Assembly: GCA_934247225.1 (NCBI GenBank)
Contig: CAKQJE010000004.1
Coordinates: 1-64,000 of the forward strand
Reading direction: 5' to 3'
DNA: 64,000 nucleotides
Source of the DNA: an uncultured Clostridia bacterium
GTDB lineage: Bacteria; Bacillota; Clostridia; Christensenellales; Borkfalkiaceae
Below the pieces are notes generated by a model. The model had not been told where the DNA came from and made no database searches. It saw only the letters and a list, made by a program, of their open reading frames with translations. Of this stretch, positions 51,711-60,449 are shown one piece after another. Position 1 is the first letter of the stretch; each line of letters begins with the position of its first letter. Both the position numbers and the translations under genes were made by a program.

Positions 51711-52569
51711 CGTCCGCTCCGAACAGTTTTTCCGCGTCGGCTTTGCAATAAACGTATTTTTTATTGCAAAACTCGCACGAAACCTCGATTTTTCCTTCTT
51801 TTTCAATAATGTCTTCCAACTCTTTCTTTCCGAGCGAGATAAGAATTTTATCGATATATTCTCTGCTGCAATCGCATTTGTAATTCGTTTCGTACTCGGT
51901 AAACGAACACTCTTCGAAATACTTTTTGATTATTCCTTCCGCTCCGCCGTCCGCAATCATTTTGCTTACGGAAGTAAATTCGCCGATAAGCTTTTCAGCC
52001 TTTTCGATCGCTTCGTCCGAACAATCGGGAAGCGGTTGTAAAATAACGCCGCCCGCGCCGAGACATTCATCGCCTTTAACCAACACCCCGACGGCAATAG
52101 CCGTGGGTTGTTGTTCGCTGTAAGCGTAATATGCGGCAAAATCCTCGCCTATCTCTCCGCTTACAAGTCTGCACTTGCCTACATAAGGTTCTTTAAGTCC
52201 AAGATTTTTAACGACTGTGATAAAGCCGTCTTTTCCGACTCCTCCGCCGACGTCGAGCTTGTCTTTTTCGTTGAGCGGCAAATCCGCGTCGGGATTTACG
52301 ACAGAACCTTTAACGTTAAGTTTCCCGTCCGCCGCGACCACTATTTTCCCGCATACGCCTTTTCCGTCTATCGTTACGGAAAGCTTTTCGTCCTCGCTCT
52401 TTAATCCGCTCGCCATAAACGAGGCAACGGTTAAAGTTCTGCCGAGCGCGGCAGCCGAAAGAGGCGAAAGCTTGTGGTATTCCATAGCTTTTTCGACAAC
52501 ATCCGTCGTATCTAAAACGGACAGAGAAATCTGTCCGTCGTATATCAATGTTTTGTAAATTTTACCCAT
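51691..52569 (-). CDS. hslO: Redox-regulated chaperone Hsp33
   Basis: Hsp33 is a holdase chaperone activated by oxidative stress when its zinc-bound cysteines form disulfides. The 292-residue protein has the N-terminal substrate-binding domain (YHKLSPLSAAALGRTLTVASFM) and the C-terminal redox switch CDC...CEFC (about 233-270). The spacing is within the family range. It lies 31 bases after a methyltransferase gene, with no strong ribosome binding site, and overlaps the TPR gene. It seems part of an operon with both. Confidence 0.94.
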   Translation of the reverse strand: MGKIYKTLIYDGQISLSVLDTTDVVEKAMEYHKLSPLSAAALGRTLTVASFMASGLKSEDEKLSVTIDGKGVCGKIVVAADGKLNVKGSVVNPDADLPLNEKDKLDVGGGVGKDGFITVVKNLGLKEPYVGKCRLVSGEIGEDFAAYYAYSEQQPTAIAVGVLVKGDECLGAGGVILQPLPDCSDEAIEKAEKLIGEFTSVSKMIADGGAEGIIKKYFEECSFTEYETNYKCDCSREYIDKILISLGKKELEDIIEKEGKIEVSCEFCNKKYVYCKADAEKLFGADDVGKNT

Positions 52570-52600
52570 TTTATATAAATTCGAACAGCTTGTTTACAGC

Positions 52601-53356
52601 TTATTTTTTTATCGCGACAAAATTCCATCTTTCGTCCGTATCGGCAATTAAGCCGCGTTTTTTGCCGAAAAGTTCGACAATTTCGAACGAATTTTCCGAA
52701 AGAACGTTTTTGATAAAATCGAGTTCGTGAACGTACTGAACGTGAACTTCGTCTTTTCTTATGTACTTGTCGCCGTCTTTTATGAAAAAAGTAAGGTTCA
52801 TCGTGAGTTTATTGCCGTTCAGCTCGTTGAACCACAGGTACGTAAGTTCGTCGAGATCTTCGGCGAATATATTATCGGCAATCACGTTTTTCAGTTTATA
52901 AGCGGACGAAACGTCGAAAATAAGAACTCCTCCGCTCTTTAAGTTTTTGGATATAGCCGAAACGGCTTTTTTCAGTTTCTTTCCGTCGAGATAATTGAAC
53001 CCGTCGTTTATTACGGTTACGACGTCGAGTTTTTCGAAATTTACGAAATTTACAAGATTTTGCTTACGATATTCGATCGAAAGCCCGTCTTCCACGGATT
53101 TTTTCTGAGCCTCGACAAGCATCTCGTCCGATATATCGCACCCGAAGACGTCAAAGCCTCCCGCTTTGAGCTTTCTCGTGAAAAAGCCGCTTCCGCATGC
53201 GAGGTCGGCGCATTTTTTGCCTTTTGAATACAGCTTAGCAAGTTCCGAAACTCTGTCGCCCCACTCCTCGTAGCCGTCTTCTTCGGCAAGTTTTTCGTAA
53301 TAGCGGGCAAGCGCCGAATAAGCTTTTCCGACGCTTGTTTCACCGGTTTTAATCAT
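52601..53356 (-). CDS. SAM-dependent class I methyltransferase
   Basis: A 251-residue methyltransferase with motif I ADLACGSGFFTRKL near residues 46-58, followed by GCDISDEMLVEAQKK and VVTVINDGFNYL. The SAM-binding fold is complete; a C-terminal beta part resembles small-molecule or tRNA methyltransferases that are common in Clostridia, so the substrate cannot be told. The start overlaps the stop of the membrane-protein gene upstream (ATGA), which shows tight coupling. Confidence 0.85.
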   Translation of the reverse strand: MIKTGETSVGKAYSALARYYEKLAEEDGYEEWGDRVSELAKLYSKGKKCADLACGSGFFTRKLKAGGFDVFGCDISDEMLVEAQKKSVEDGLSIEYRKQNLVNFVNFEKLDVVTVINDGFNYLDGKKLKKAVSAISKNLKSGGVLIFDVSSAYKLKNVIADNIFAEDLDELTYLWFNELNGNKLTMNLTFFIKDGDKYIRKDEVHVQYVHELDFIKNVLSENSFEIVELFGKKRGLIADTDERWNFVAIKK

Positions 53357-54588
53357 TTTCGGTCTTTGTTCCCGTCTGCGGATTTTTTATCGTCGGCATC
53401 GTCTTTCGCCTTTGCGTCGTCTTCTTTCATAAGATCGTCGATCGTCTCGGGCGCATCGTCGTCGTGAGCGTGTTCCTCGGCGTATTTATCGCTGTCTTTA
53501 CGCATAGCTTCTTTGGTTTCTTCAAGCTTTTCGAGATCCTTTCTGCTAAACGAAGTCGGCAATTCGTAAAGTTCCACGTCATAATCGGTAACGGGCTTAA
53601 TTCTGGAAGTGAGTTTAGTCTTTTCGATAATAAGCTCTTCCCCGTCGTTTTCGGTGGCGTTGCGTTTATAAATACCTCTGTTCTTCTTTGCTCCGGGAAC
53701 TCTGTCGTTTATAAATTTATCGAATACCCAATTGGAATAGTTTGTCCATATAAGCATAAATATCGACAAACCCCAAACGGCGATAAGAACTATAACAAGC
53801 GACATCAGAAGCGGAACGCCGATAAAAATAAGAAGGAACGGCACAACCGCGAGAAACGCGAAAAATATGTTGGTCGGAACAAGCGCGATCGTCAGAATAA
53901 AGGAATTTCTGATAAGCTTTCCGAACGACAGCTTGTACGTTACGCCGAGAGTTATCATATAAAGAACCATTACCGTAACGATTCCCATAATGAGATAAGT
54001 TATGATCTGAGCCACGATCAAAAGCCATCTGATCCCCGAAGCCGTATCGATAAGTATCTGCGCGAGATTTACGGAAATAACGGAAAATCCCATTATTACG
54101 GCGTAAAACAAAAGCGAAAAGAATACTACGAAGTAGTTTTGTTTAACGCCTTTCCAGAAATCGCTGCCTACGATAACGCCTTCCGCCCATACCATGTTAC
54201 GCATAACGTAAAATCCGCCGGACAAACCGACCGCGCCGATCGCCACCGCTATAATTACGAATTTGAAAAATTCTATGCTCGTATTAAGCGAAAGCGTTGC
54301 GGTAAGGCCGAAAACAGAAGGATATGCGGGATAACCTATACCCATATTCTGAGCAAAAGGATACTGCGATACCAGATACGCTTTGTACATATATGTAAAC
54401 ACGCACAAAGCGACCAAAGGCAACAAAAACAAAAGCGTAAGCAAATTAAGCTTGAAATGTTTGCCCGTATTCGTTTTGAAAACATCCCATCCGAGCTGCC
54501 ACCTGTTGGTCGGCAACGTGGACGCGGCATAAGTCTCCGAACGCTCGGGACCTTCGATCAATCTTGCAATAAAGCCTTTTTTAGCCAT
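53353..54588 (-). CDS. Polytopic membrane protein with acidic C-terminal tail
   Basis: A 411-residue membrane protein of unknown function. About six hydrophobic segments lie between residues 40 and 290 (LNLLTLLFLLPLVALCVF, FKFVIIAVAIGAVGLSGG, and four others), and the last 125 residues form a charged tail rich in Asp, Lys and Glu. The general plan of segments near an N-terminal RWxLGWDVFKTN is similar to YesL/DUF624-like and other poorly defined clostridial membrane proteins, but I would not claim the family. I start at ATG 54588 with GAGG five bases upstream. It is the first gene of an operon that continues with the methyltransferase and hslO. Confidence 0.75.
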   Translation of the reverse strand: MAKKGFIARLIEGPERSETYAASTLPTNRWQLGWDVFKTNTGKHFKLNLLTLLFLLPLVALCVFTYMYKAYLVSQYPFAQNMGIGYPAYPSVFGLTATLSLNTSIEFFKFVIIAVAIGAVGLSGGFYVMRNMVWAEGVIVGSDFWKGVKQNYFVVFFSLLFYAVIMGFSVISVNLAQILIDTASGIRWLLIVAQIITYLIMGIVTVMVLYMITLGVTYKLSFGKLIRNSFILTIALVPTNIFFAFLAVVPFLLIFIGVPLLMSLVIVLIAVWGLSIFMLIWTNYSNWVFDKFINDRVPGAKKNRGIYKRNATENDGEELIIEKTKLTSRIKPVTDYDVELYELPTSFSRKDLEKLEETKEAMRKDSDKYAEEHAHDDDAPETIDDLMKEDDAKAKDDADDKKSADGNKDRK

Positions 54589-54652
54589 TTCTACCTCTTT
54601 CAAACAAAGCTTCGCGCTTTGATTGTACACATTTTTTCGAAATACTCTATAT

Positions 54653-54681
54653 ATAATATACTAAATAGAAAAATTACACAA
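54653..54681 (-). promoter_or_regulatory. SigA-type promoter of the membrane protein-hslO operon
   Basis: On the minus strand TTGTGT (54676-54681), a 17-base spacer and TATTAT (54653-54658). A small CAAAGC/GCTTTG hairpin (54605-54621) lies in the leader. Confidence 0.55.
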
Positions 54682-54732
54682 TCGTTTGCGGCAAAATTGT
54701 CCAAAAAAAATTAGATTTCACAAAGAGGTAAT

Positions 54733-55623
54733 ATGAAAAAAAGTATTTTTAAAGGCGTAGCAACCGCGCTATACACCCCGTTTACAGACGGAAAACCCGA
54801 TTTATCCGCGTTTTCGGAGCTTATCGAATGGCAAATCTCGCAAAAAATCGACGCAGTCGTCGTTTTGGGAACTACGGGAGAAAGTCCGACGATAAACGAT
54901 TCGGAAAGAACCGAAATAATAAAAACAGCCGTAAAACAAGTAAGAAATCGCATACCCGTCATCGTCGGTTGCGGCTCGAACTGCACCGCCCGATTCGTAG
55001 AGCTTACGACCCGCGCAAAAGCGCTCGGAGCGGACGCCGCTCTTGCCGTCACGCCGTACTACAATAAATGTAACGACGACGGATTGTTTCGGCATTACGA
55101 GGCGGCGGACAAAGCGTGCGGTTTTCCGACGATCGTCTACAACGTCCCGTCGAGAACGGGATTCAACATTAAACCCGAGGTTTACGCAAAACTTGCTCAG
55201 CTCGATTCCGTCGTCGGAATAAAGGAGGCGTGTACGGACTTGATTCAAATCGAAAACGACTTTGTGGCGGCAGGTGATATTTTACCGATTTATTGCGGTT
55301 CGGACGAAATGAATTTTGAATTTTTTAAACGCGGCGCAAGCGGAACAATCTCGGTTTTATCAAACATAATTCCTTTGAAAATTCACGATTATTTCTATGA
55401 TTTTGAAAGAAATTACAAAGTTGCGAAAAATAGAAAAGACTACATTTTCGAAAAACTTTCGAAACTTCTTTTCACGGACGTAAACCCTATCCCGTTAAAA
55501 GCTCTTGCAAGAAAATACAATAAAAAAGGCTGTGAATTAAGACTTCCTCTCACCGACCTTTGCGAAAGCAAAAAAAGAAAACTTTATGAGGAATTCGACA
55601 AACTTTTAAAGGAGATCGATTAA
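54733..55623 (+). CDS. dapA: 4-hydroxy-tetrahydrodipicolinate synthase
   Basis: Condenses pyruvate with aspartate semialdehyde in lysine and diaminopimelate synthesis. The 296-residue TIM barrel has LGTTGESPT (45-53), the catalytic Tyr in IVYNVPSRTG (Y136) and the Schiff-base Lys in GIKEACTDL (K164). GAGG lies four bases before the ATG. It is two bases from dapB and forms a two-gene operon. No lysine riboswitch is seen in the short upstream region. In a spore-former the pathway also supplies dipicolinate. Confidence 0.96.
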   Translation: MKKSIFKGVATALYTPFTDGKPDLSAFSELIEWQISQKIDAVVVLGTTGESPTINDSERTEIIKTAVKQVRNRIPVIVGCGSNCTARFVELTTRAKALGADAALAVTPYYNKCNDDGLFRHYEAADKACGFPTIVYNVPSRTGFNIKPEVYAKLAQLDSVVGIKEACTDLIQIENDFVAAGDILPIYCGSDEMNFEFFKRGASGTISVLSNIIPLKIHDYFYDFERNYKVAKNRKDYIFEKLSKLLFTDVNPIPLKALARKYNKKGCELRLPLTDLCESKKRKLYEEFDKLLKEID

Positions 55624-55625
55624 AA

Positions 55626-56369
55626 ATGCATAATATCATTATAAGCGGCATAAACGGAAAAACGGGAAAATACGTTTACCGCTCCGCAAAAGAACAATGC
55701 CTGAACGTTGTATGCGGCGTAGATAAAGCAAAAAGCGAAGAGCCGGACTGCCCCGTATATTCGTCGTTCGATCTGATCACGCAAACCGCCGACGTTGTCA
55801 TAGATTTTTCTTCCCCGTCTAACCTTTTCGGACTTCTCGACTATTGCGTTTCGACAAAAACTCCGCTCGTTATCTGCACAACAGGATATTCTCCCGAGGA
55901 CGAAAAAGAAATCTCGGACGCAGCCGAAAGCATTCCGATTCTGAAAATTTCAAATACTTCTCTCGGCGTTTCTTTGTTTATAAAAACGATTACCGATCTT
56001 GCCGCAAAACTACCCGATTACGATATAGAAATCATCGAAAAACATCATAACGAAAAAAAAGATTCCCCGTCGGGTACGGCAAAGAAAATAATCGAGTCGC
56101 TAATTCGGGTAAAGAAAAACGCCGATATCGTTTACGGAAGAAAAGGCAATAATGTTCGCATAAACGGCGAAATCGGCGTTCATTCGGTACGCGGCGGATC
56201 GGTGACAGGCGAACACACCGTTTATTTCTTCGGGAAAAACGATTATATTTCGATAACTCACTCTGCCCTCGATAAAAAGCTTTTCTCCGACGGTGCTATC
56301 GAAGCCGCACGCTTTATAAGCACGAAATCAAACGGACTTTACAATGAAAAAGACTTATTCGGGTTTTAA
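55626..56369 (+). CDS. dapB: 4-hydroxy-tetrahydrodipicolinate reductase
   Basis: Reduces the DapA product with NAD(P)H. The 247-residue protein begins with a Rossmann motif altered to SGINGKTGKYVYR and contains the substrate-binding EKHHNEKKDSPSGTAKKI (about 138-155) and the closing GVHSVRGGSVTGEHTV. It starts two bases after dapA, with no ribosome binding site of its own except in the dapA end, so translation is coupled. Confidence 0.95.
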   Translation: MHNIIISGINGKTGKYVYRSAKEQCLNVVCGVDKAKSEEPDCPVYSSFDLITQTADVVIDFSSPSNLFGLLDYCVSTKTPLVICTTGYSPEDEKEISDAAESIPILKISNTSLGVSLFIKTITDLAAKLPDYDIEIIEKHHNEKKDSPSGTAKKIIESLIRVKKNADIVYGRKGNNVRINGEIGVHSVRGGSVTGEHTVYFFGKNDYISITHSALDKKLFSDGAIEAARFISTKSNGLYNEKDLFGF

Positions 56370-56411
56370 ATTTTTGTCGCAAAAAATACAATTTTTTATT
56401 ACAAAAAAATA

Positions 56412-56425
56412 CGAACATATGTTTG
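56412..56425 (+). promoter_or_regulatory. LexA (SOS) box 1
   Basis: CGAACATATGTTTG matches the Gram-positive LexA/DinR consensus CGAACNNNNGTTYG. It overlaps the first bases of the -35 box, a standard repressor position. Confidence 0.85.
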
Positions 56426-56451
56426 ACATTGTATTTCGAGTATGCTATAAT
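56423..56451 (+). promoter_or_regulatory. SigA promoter of the radical SAM pair
   Basis: TTGACA (56423-56428), a 17-base spacer and TATAAT (56446-56451), a perfect consensus between two LexA boxes. Confidence 0.9.
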
Positions 56452-56460
56452 AAAGAAAAA

Positions 56461-56474
56461 CGAACAAATGTTTG
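56461..56474 (+). promoter_or_regulatory. LexA (SOS) box 2
   Basis: CGAACAAATGTTTG matches the same consensus and lies at the predicted transcription start, four bases before the ATG. Two operators on both sides of one strong promoter predict tight repression and strong induction by DNA damage. Confidence 0.82.
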
Positions 56475-56477
56475 CAT

Positions 56478-57728
56478 ATGATAGACTCTGAAAGACTGAA
56501 AATTTTAACCGAAAGCGCAAAATACGACGTGTCGTGTTCCTCTTCGGGTTCAAGCCGAAAAAACAAAGTCGGCGGACTCGGAAACGCCGACATTGCAGGC
56601 ATCTGCCATTCTTTTACGGAAGACGGCAGATGTATTTCTCTGCTCAAAATCTTAATGACGAATAAATGTATGTATGATTGTCAGTACTGCGTAAACAGGC
56701 GCAGTAACGACGTTCCGCGCGCCGAAGCAACGCCCGACGAAATCTGTGAACTTGTTATGAATTTTTACAAGCGAAACTATATCGAAGGGCTTTTTTTATC
56801 GTCCGCAATTCAGCATTCGCCCGACTCGACGATGGAAAAATTGCTGGAAATCGTCAAAAAACTAAGAAAAGCCTACAATTTCAACGGATATATTCATCTT
56901 AAAGGCATACCCTCGGCAGACAATAGGCTTATCCGACAGGCAGGAGAATATGCGGACAGAATGAGCTTTAATATCGAGTTGCCGTCCGAAAAAAGCCTTA
57001 AACTCCTCGCCCCGCAAAAATCAAAACAAGGGATTTTGTTGCCGATGGGAAATATGGCGGAGGAATATCGCGAAGCAAAACGTATAAAATACGGCGGCTT
57101 TTTACCCGCGGGACAGACCACGCAGATGATTGTCGGAGCGTCTCCCGAGTCGGACGGACAAATTATACGTCTCACGCAGGCGCTATATAAAAAATACACC
57201 TTAAAAAGAGTTTATTTTTCTTCATATGTTCCCGCAAACTACTCCAATTCCAACCTGCCCGTTCTGCCCGTAGGTCTTCTTCGTGAACACAGACTTTATC
57301 AGGCAGATTGGCTTTTAAGGTTTTACGGATTTTCAGCCGACGAAATTCTGGACGAAAACGAAAATCTTTCGGAAGAATACGATCCGAAATGCGGCTGGGC
57401 GATCAGACACCCCGAGTTCTTCCCCGTGGAAATCAACACTGCTCCGCCTGAGGTTCTTTTAAGGGTTCCCGGGATCGGATTTAAAAGCGCGTATAAAATC
57501 GTTCAGGCAAGAAAGTTTGCTCGTCTCGATTTTTCTTCTCTCGCAAAAATGCGCGTAGTTTTGAAACGAGCCAAAAACTTTATAACCTGTTCGGGAAAAT
57601 TTTTCGGAACAGAAAATCTTTCCCTCGTAAAAAAAGATCTTCTGCTCGAATGTAAAACCGAACCGAAGCAACTATCCTTATTTTCGACAAACGAAGTATC
57701 CGCAAGCATAATATCGGGACAACTGTGA
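56478..57728 (+). CDS. Putative DNA modification/repair radical SAM protein
   Basis: A 416-residue radical SAM protein of the TIGR03916 group. It has the iron-sulfur motif CMYDCQYC (cysteines at about 64, 68 and 71) and, near the C-terminus, a helix-hairpin-helix DNA-binding motif (LLRVPGIGFKSAYKIVQARKF, about 330-350). Members occur almost always with the gene that follows here. The chemistry is not known; the name reflects the HhH and phylogenetic inference. Transcription is under two LexA boxes. ATG 56478 is preferred over TTG 56472; no Shine-Dalgarno is visible, as the leader is only about 20 bases. Confidence 0.9.
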   Translation: MIDSERLKILTESAKYDVSCSSSGSSRKNKVGGLGNADIAGICHSFTEDGRCISLLKILMTNKCMYDCQYCVNRRSNDVPRAEATPDEICELVMNFYKRNYIEGLFLSSAIQHSPDSTMEKLLEIVKKLRKAYNFNGYIHLKGIPSADNRLIRQAGEYADRMSFNIELPSEKSLKLLAPQKSKQGILLPMGNMAEEYREAKRIKYGGFLPAGQTTQMIVGASPESDGQIIRLTQALYKKYTLKRVYFSSYVPANYSNSNLPVLPVGLLREHRLYQADWLLRFYGFSADEILDENENLSEEYDPKCGWAIRHPEFFPVEINTAPPEVLLRVPGIGFKSAYKIVQARKFARLDFSSLAKMRVVLKRAKNFITCSGKFFGTENLSLVKKDLLLECKTEPKQLSLFSTNEVSASIISGQL

Positions 57729-57741
57729 AAATTGTTAAACC

Positions 57742-58497
57742 ATGAAAACATATTTATTCGACGGAAGCAAAAACGGTTTATTTACCTGCATTTTTGAAAG
57801 TTTTTACAAAAAAGAAAACCCCGACCGCGTAACGGACGAGGCATGTCAGACAGGCTTTTTGGACGAAATTGTGAAAATCGAAACCGACGATAAAAAAGCC
57901 GAAAGAGTTTATAACTGCATTAAACAATGCAAGACAAAATATATCGTTTCCGATTTGAAAACGGCTTTTAAAAGCGGAGACAAAAATCGTTTCGATACGA
58001 TTTTCTTTTATCTGAAAACAATAATCGAAAACAAAAATACGGACGTTTCAACCGCTTTTTCGCTTAGCGAAGTCCTTGCGTTCAACGACCTTAAATCTCG
58101 TATATTCTATGAAATGCACCGTTTTAAAGGCTTTTTACGCTTTATGGAAACGAAAGACGGCTATTTTTATGCCTGCTTTGAACCCGATAACGACATAACG
58201 GAACTGCTCGTTCCGCACTTCAAGGCGCGGCTCGGTTCTCCTTTCATTATCCACGACGTTAAGAGAAATATTCTCGCTCTTTGCAACGGTAAAGAATATC
58301 GCATTGTTTTCGGAGGCGAAACGCCGATCACCGTATTTCTGTCCGAAAACGAATGCGATTTGCAGAATCTATGGAAAACTTATTACAAAAGCATTAACAT
58401 CAAAGAAAGAAAAAACTTACGCTTAATGCGACAATATCTCCCTGAAAGATATTGGAAACATTTGAGCGAAAAGCAAGATAATATCGAAGATTTTTAA
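57742..58497 (+). CDS. Putative DNA metabolism protein, partner of the radical SAM protein
   Basis: A 251-residue protein of the TIGR03915 group (SAM_7_link_chp), which is found next to TIGR03916 radical SAM genes. It contains a region with the DUF4130-type core seen in DNA-repair partners: FKGFLRFMETKDGYFYACFEPDND (about 132-155) and the C-terminal WKTYYKSINIKERKNLRLMRQYLPERYWKHL. It follows 13 bases after the radical SAM gene, so both are induced together by DNA damage. No enzymatic motif is recognised. The assignment rests on gene pairing and these stretches. Confidence 0.87.
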   Translation: MKTYLFDGSKNGLFTCIFESFYKKENPDRVTDEACQTGFLDEIVKIETDDKKAERVYNCIKQCKTKYIVSDLKTAFKSGDKNRFDTIFFYLKTIIENKNTDVSTAFSLSEVLAFNDLKSRIFYEMHRFKGFLRFMETKDGYFYACFEPDNDITELLVPHFKARLGSPFIIHDVKRNILALCNGKEYRIVFGGETPITVFLSENECDLQNLWKTYYKSINIKERKNLRLMRQYLPERYWKHLSEKQDNIEDF

Positions 58498-58524
58498 AGG
58501 TTTTACGAAATTCGCAAAACCTTT
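58496..58524. terminator. Probable terminator between convergent genes
   Basis: A 9-bp stem AAAGGTTTT/AAAACCTTT with an 11-base loop lies between the stop codons of the plus-strand partner gene and the minus-strand epimerase gene. T-runs on both sides are weak. Confidence 0.55.
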
Positions 58525-58528
58525 ATCT

Positions 58529-59404
58529 TTATAAAATCGTTATCGACATATCGGTTTTAAAAGTCTCACCCGCGTCGACGATTCCTATATTCTCTTTTTT
58601 CGTTAAATCTTCTATCTCTCCTTCTTTCGACGGAAGATTTGCCCAAGGTTCTATACAGACATAAGACGCGTCGGTTTTCGGCGCATGCCAGAATCCTACA
58701 AAAGGCATATCGGGAAATTCCGCTTTAACGCCTTTCAGATCGCCTTTCTTTTTCAACGTAACGCTTCTTGCGGTGTTCCGCAAAACAATCGCGTCGTCGT
58801 CGAACAGCGAGTGATCGAGTCCGAACGCGAAATTATCGTCCAACTCAAACGGCGCTGTTTTGCCTGCCATAAGATACGTTTCGCCGAGAAGTTCTCTCAA
58901 AGGTTTGCACGGCGCGTCGAATCTGATTTCGTAATCTTCGAATTTACCGCCTGCAAACGGAACGTTAAATCCGGGGTGTGCGCCGAGTCCGAAATACATC
59001 TTTTCGTCGCCCGTATTCTGAACCGAATATGAAACGATAAGCTTGTTGTTTTCAAGCTTAAAAGATATTTTGAATATAAAAAAGAAAGGATAAGACGGTA
59101 AAGTTTCGTCGTCGGAACTTATATTGAAAGTCATTTTATCGCTGCTCTTCTCGCAAAGATAAAACTTTTTGTTTCTTGCAAATCCGTGCCTTTCAAGCTC
59201 GTAAATTTTACCGTTATAAGTATATTTCCCGTCATAAAGTCTGCCAACGATCGGAAAAAGATTGTAAGCTCTGCCCTTCCAATATTTCGGATCTCCTTGC
59301 CATAAGAACTCCGTTTTCGATTCCTTATGATAAATCGATTTAAGTTGCGCGCCGATATCCTCGACGGCAACGGATAAATACTCGTTTTCTATCGTGTAAA
59401 CCAT
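58529..59404 (-). CDS. Aldose 1-epimerase family protein (LacX-like)
   Basis: A 291-residue protein of the galactose mutarotase fold, LacX group. It begins MVYTIENEYLSVAVEDIGAQLKSI, with FLWQGDPKYWKGRAYNLFPIVGRLYDGKYTYNGKIYELERHGFAR (about 32-77) and GLGAHPGFNVPF (about 139-150), which hold the family's catalytic His positions. Substrate unknown; it may act on sugar phosphates or on cell-wall sugars. AAAAGGAAAG precedes the ATG. It lies 14 bases after the zinc-ribbon membrane protein gene. Confidence 0.88.
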   Translation of the reverse strand: MVYTIENEYLSVAVEDIGAQLKSIYHKESKTEFLWQGDPKYWKGRAYNLFPIVGRLYDGKYTYNGKIYELERHGFARNKKFYLCEKSSDKMTFNISSDDETLPSYPFFFIFKISFKLENNKLIVSYSVQNTGDEKMYFGLGAHPGFNVPFAGGKFEDYEIRFDAPCKPLRELLGETYLMAGKTAPFELDDNFAFGLDHSLFDDDAIVLRNTARSVTLKKKGDLKGVKAEFPDMPFVGFWHAPKTDASYVCIEPWANLPSKEGEIEDLTKKENIGIVDAGETFKTDMSITIL

Positions 59405-59418
59405 AATAAACTTTCCTT

Positions 59419-60429
59419 TTACTCTTCGACGTAATTCGAAAAGAACTTATTTCCGAGCAAAAATTTATTTAATTCTTCGTTATCGAGCGCGATAAGATTA
59501 TCGATAAGCGCCGTGAAATCCGTCGTCATGGAAACAGGCGCGTCGCCGTCGGCGAACCTGTCGGACAACTTCTGCATATTCGCATAAACCGCCACGAGCT
59601 TACTTTCGTCACCGTCTGTATCGATTTTATCGAGAATATCGAATAAATCGAGAATGGCGTTGAATGCCGCCACAGTGTCGCGAGCCATAAACCAAATTCT
59701 GAAAAAGACGTATCCCGCAATAATAAACGGAAATCCGATAAGCGTCCACGCCCCGCCTTTCGTCACGATAAACATAACGATCGAAAGAGCAAGCCCCAAA
59801 ACAAATGCGATCGGGAATAAAATCACGAAGAGTTTCTGCCTTTTTTCTTTGATATCGAATGCAGGCAACAAGTCTTTCAGACTTTTTTCAAGCTTGCTTC
59901 TCTTAACCGATTTTTCTTCTTTATGATACTCTTCGAGTTCGCCCTCCGAAAGCTGACGTTTGAGATAATACGGTCTGTAAATTTGCTTTATTTCCTTTTT
60001 TCCGTCCTGGTCGGCAAGAGCTATGGCTTTATTGATATATTCTTTGTGCGATTCGTCGCCCAGGTCGGTATAATTGCGGGTTTTTACGGCAACCATAGCC
60101 ATAAAAACTTTATAATCCGAATCTGTCAGTTCGAAAGCCTCGTAAACTTTTTTTTCGGCGTTTTCGTAGTCTCCCATACCGATATATCCGTAAACTTCGT
60201 CCAAAAGAAGCATTTCTTTATGGTATTCGCTTCCGTGAGCCTCTTTAAAATCCTCTTTGGTCGCGTGAATCGTCGCATAATACTTCTTCGCCTGAACGGA
60301 AGAACACTGCTCTTTACACTCCGGACAAACAAACGTCTCGGGCGACAAATTATCGATATAAAACTCCGCTCCGCAGTTGGGGCATCTCGCGTTTAATTCT
60401 TTGTCGTTCAATTCTTTTTCTTCACTCAT
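59419..60429 (-). CDS. Zinc-ribbon, helical and membrane-anchored protein
   Basis: A 336-residue protein that I do not assign to a named family. The N-terminus has a zinc ribbon (CPNCG...CPECK, about 15-38), then about 110 residues of helical, TPR-like sequence (YGYIGMGDYENAEKKVYEAFELTDSDYKVFMAMV), two hydrophobic segments near 203-250 and a helical C-terminal domain. The start ATG has a weak site. It is in line with guaA upstream and the epimerase gene downstream. A membrane-linked sensor or scaffold is possible, but nothing proves it. Confidence 0.7.
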   Translation of the reverse strand: MSEEKELNDKELNARCPNCGAEFYIDNLSPETFVCPECKEQCSSVQAKKYYATIHATKEDFKEAHGSEYHKEMLLLDEVYGYIGMGDYENAEKKVYEAFELTDSDYKVFMAMVAVKTRNYTDLGDESHKEYINKAIALADQDGKKEIKQIYRPYYLKRQLSEGELEEYHKEEKSVKRSKLEKSLKDLLPAFDIKEKRQKLFVILFPIAFVLGLALSIVMFIVTKGGAWTLIGFPFIIAGYVFFRIWFMARDTVAAFNAILDLFDILDKIDTDGDESKLVAVYANMQKLSDRFADGDAPVSMTTDFTALIDNLIALDNEELNKFLLGNKFFSNYVEE

Positions 60430-60449
60430 ATATTTTCACGCACTAAATA

